In this document: in pieces, positions 63,441 to 64,000 of the stretch | How positions within the stretch are numbered: position 1 is the stretch's first letter | How the letters are laid out: every line of letters starts with the position of its first letter | NCBI GenBank assembly: GCA_037443705.1 | Contig: JBBINV010000001.1 | Coordinates: forward strand, 62,001 to 126,000 | Source: 2-02-FULL-66-14 sp037443705 | Lineage (GTDB): Bacteria > Pseudomonadota > Gammaproteobacteria > Burkholderiales > SG8-39 | Reading direction: 5' to 3' | DNA length: 64,000 bases | Position numbers and translations under genes: made by a program | The notes under the pieces: model-generated | Databases searched by the model: none | What the model saw: the letters and a program-made list of their open reading frames with translations, nothing else | Told to the model about the DNA's origin: nothing

Positions 63441-64000
63441 ACACCGCCGTCAAGAACGCCGCCGCGAAGAAGGAAGTGATCAAGGAAGACGCGATGTGGC
63501 AGCAGAAGGAGCTGATCAACCGCAACTACCATGAGCTCGCCACCGCGCGCGAGGCCGGGCGCAAGGTCTCGGCGACCTTCGTGCCCGGGAACCTGAACGA
63601 GCTGCTGATGTGCTTCGACTTCGCGCGCAGCCTCCCGGAGACCAACGCCCTTCAGAACGGCATGCGCAAGAAGTCCGGCAGGATGATCATGGACGCCGAG
63701 CGCGACGGCCATTCGGAGGACGTCTGCACCTACGTGAAGGCGGACCTCGGGATGATGCTCCAGGGTCAGGTCGGCCCCACCGGCGAGCCGTTGCCGCACC
63801 CGGACGTGCTGCTCCTTTCCTACACCGGCTGCTTCACCTTCATGAAGTGGTTCGAGCTGATCCGCCAGAAGTACGGCTGCGAGACCGTGATGCTGCACGT
63901 GCCCTACCAGGGCGACGGAAAGGTGTCGCCGGCCATGCGCGAGTACGTCGTCAAGCAGCTCAAGGAGAAGGTGATCCCCACGCTGGAGAAGGTCTCGGGG
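63437..64000 (+). CDS. bcrB: Benzoyl-CoA reductase subunit B (3' partial)
   Basis: An open frame from ATG 63437 (overlapping the bcrC stop by 4 nt) to the window edge, 188 codons. The product begins MNTAVKNAAAKKEVIKEDAM and then shows the BcrB/BadE-type sequence: REAGRKVSATFVPGNLNELLMCFDF, the cysteine-containing DVCTYVKADLG and LLLSYTGCFTFMKWFELIRQKYGCE, and HVPYQGDGKVSPAMREYVVKQL. Full-length BcrB is about 430-440 aa, so roughly 40% is present. It forms the substrate-binding heterodimer with BcrC. Confidence 0.92.
   Translation, partial: MNTAVKNAAAKKEVIKEDAMWQQKELINRNYHELATAREAGRKVSATFVPGNLNELLMCFDFARSLPETNALQNGMRKKSGRMIMDAERDGHSEDVCTYVKADLGMMLQGQVGPTGEPLPHPDVLLLSYTGCFTFMKWFELIRQKYGCETVMLHVPYQGDGKVSPAMREYVVKQLKEKVIPTLEKVSG

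Overview
The window is a GC-rich, densely packed chromosomal segment whose synteny points to a betaproteobacterium able to degrade aromatic compounds anaerobically (Rhodocyclales/Burkholderiales-like, of the Thauera or Azoarcus type). The evidence is three conserved blocks (cutA-dsbD / hemB-engB-cytochrome c4; pilMNOPQ-aroK-aroB; lptM-lysA beside cyaY) plus part of an ATP-dependent benzoyl-CoA reductase locus at the right edge. No rRNA, tRNA, CRISPR array, prophage or insertion sequence was seen. The species assignment is inference.

Layout. 1-6763: the 3' part of a thioredoxin-domain (DUF255) protein, then a complete branched-chain amino-acid type ABC importer (livK, terminator, livHMGF). 6760-12759: M28 peptidase, a 2Fe-2S/FAD reductase, cutA, dsbD, a VOC protein and hemB; a perfect 45-nt palindrome sits at the end of dsbD. 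12834-12935: a chain of four hairpins ending in a T tract, a candidate small RNA. 12934-17711: engB, three c-type cytochromes (c4, a dihaem protein with no canonical start codon, c'), an ECF sigma/anti-sigma pair and a NYN-domain protein. 17751-21542: a ThDP enzyme, a VapBC-like toxin-antitoxin pair with its operator, a uracil-DNA glycosylase, an M15 peptidase and two small proteins. 21596-27239: RND pump, its adaptor, lysA and lptM. 27260-29901: cyaY and penicillin-binding protein 1A.

30124-43017: type IV pilus assembly genes pilMNOPQ, aroK, aroB and the glutamate synthase pair gltBD. 43018-43839 is a decayed stretch holding a truncated Crp/Fnr regulator and short ORFs. 43840-48198 encodes a signalling operon: a Cache/HAMP/GAF-GAF histidine kinase, a single-domain receiver, and a receiver fused to a class III nucleotide cyclase. 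48174-52730 (minus strand) holds a truncated pyruvate,phosphate-dikinase-like protein, a large DUF47/PhoU-like protein and a DUF2891 protein. 52769-55949 is glmU-glmS.

55989-64000 is the benzoyl-CoA region. Leftward: korA-korB, a ferritin-like protein, a YjgF/RidA-family protein and a BadH-like short-chain dehydrogenase. Rightward: oah-dch-bcrC-bcrB(partial), every junction a 4-nt ATGA overlap. Known biochemistry links these: KorAB oxidises 2-oxoglutarate and reduces ferredoxin, the reductase uses that ferredoxin plus ATP to dearomatise benzoyl-CoA, Dch hydrates the diene and Oah opens the ring to 3-hydroxypimelyl-CoA. The remaining reductase subunits (bcrA, bcrD), ferredoxin and the had dehydrogenase are not in the window and are presumably to its right.
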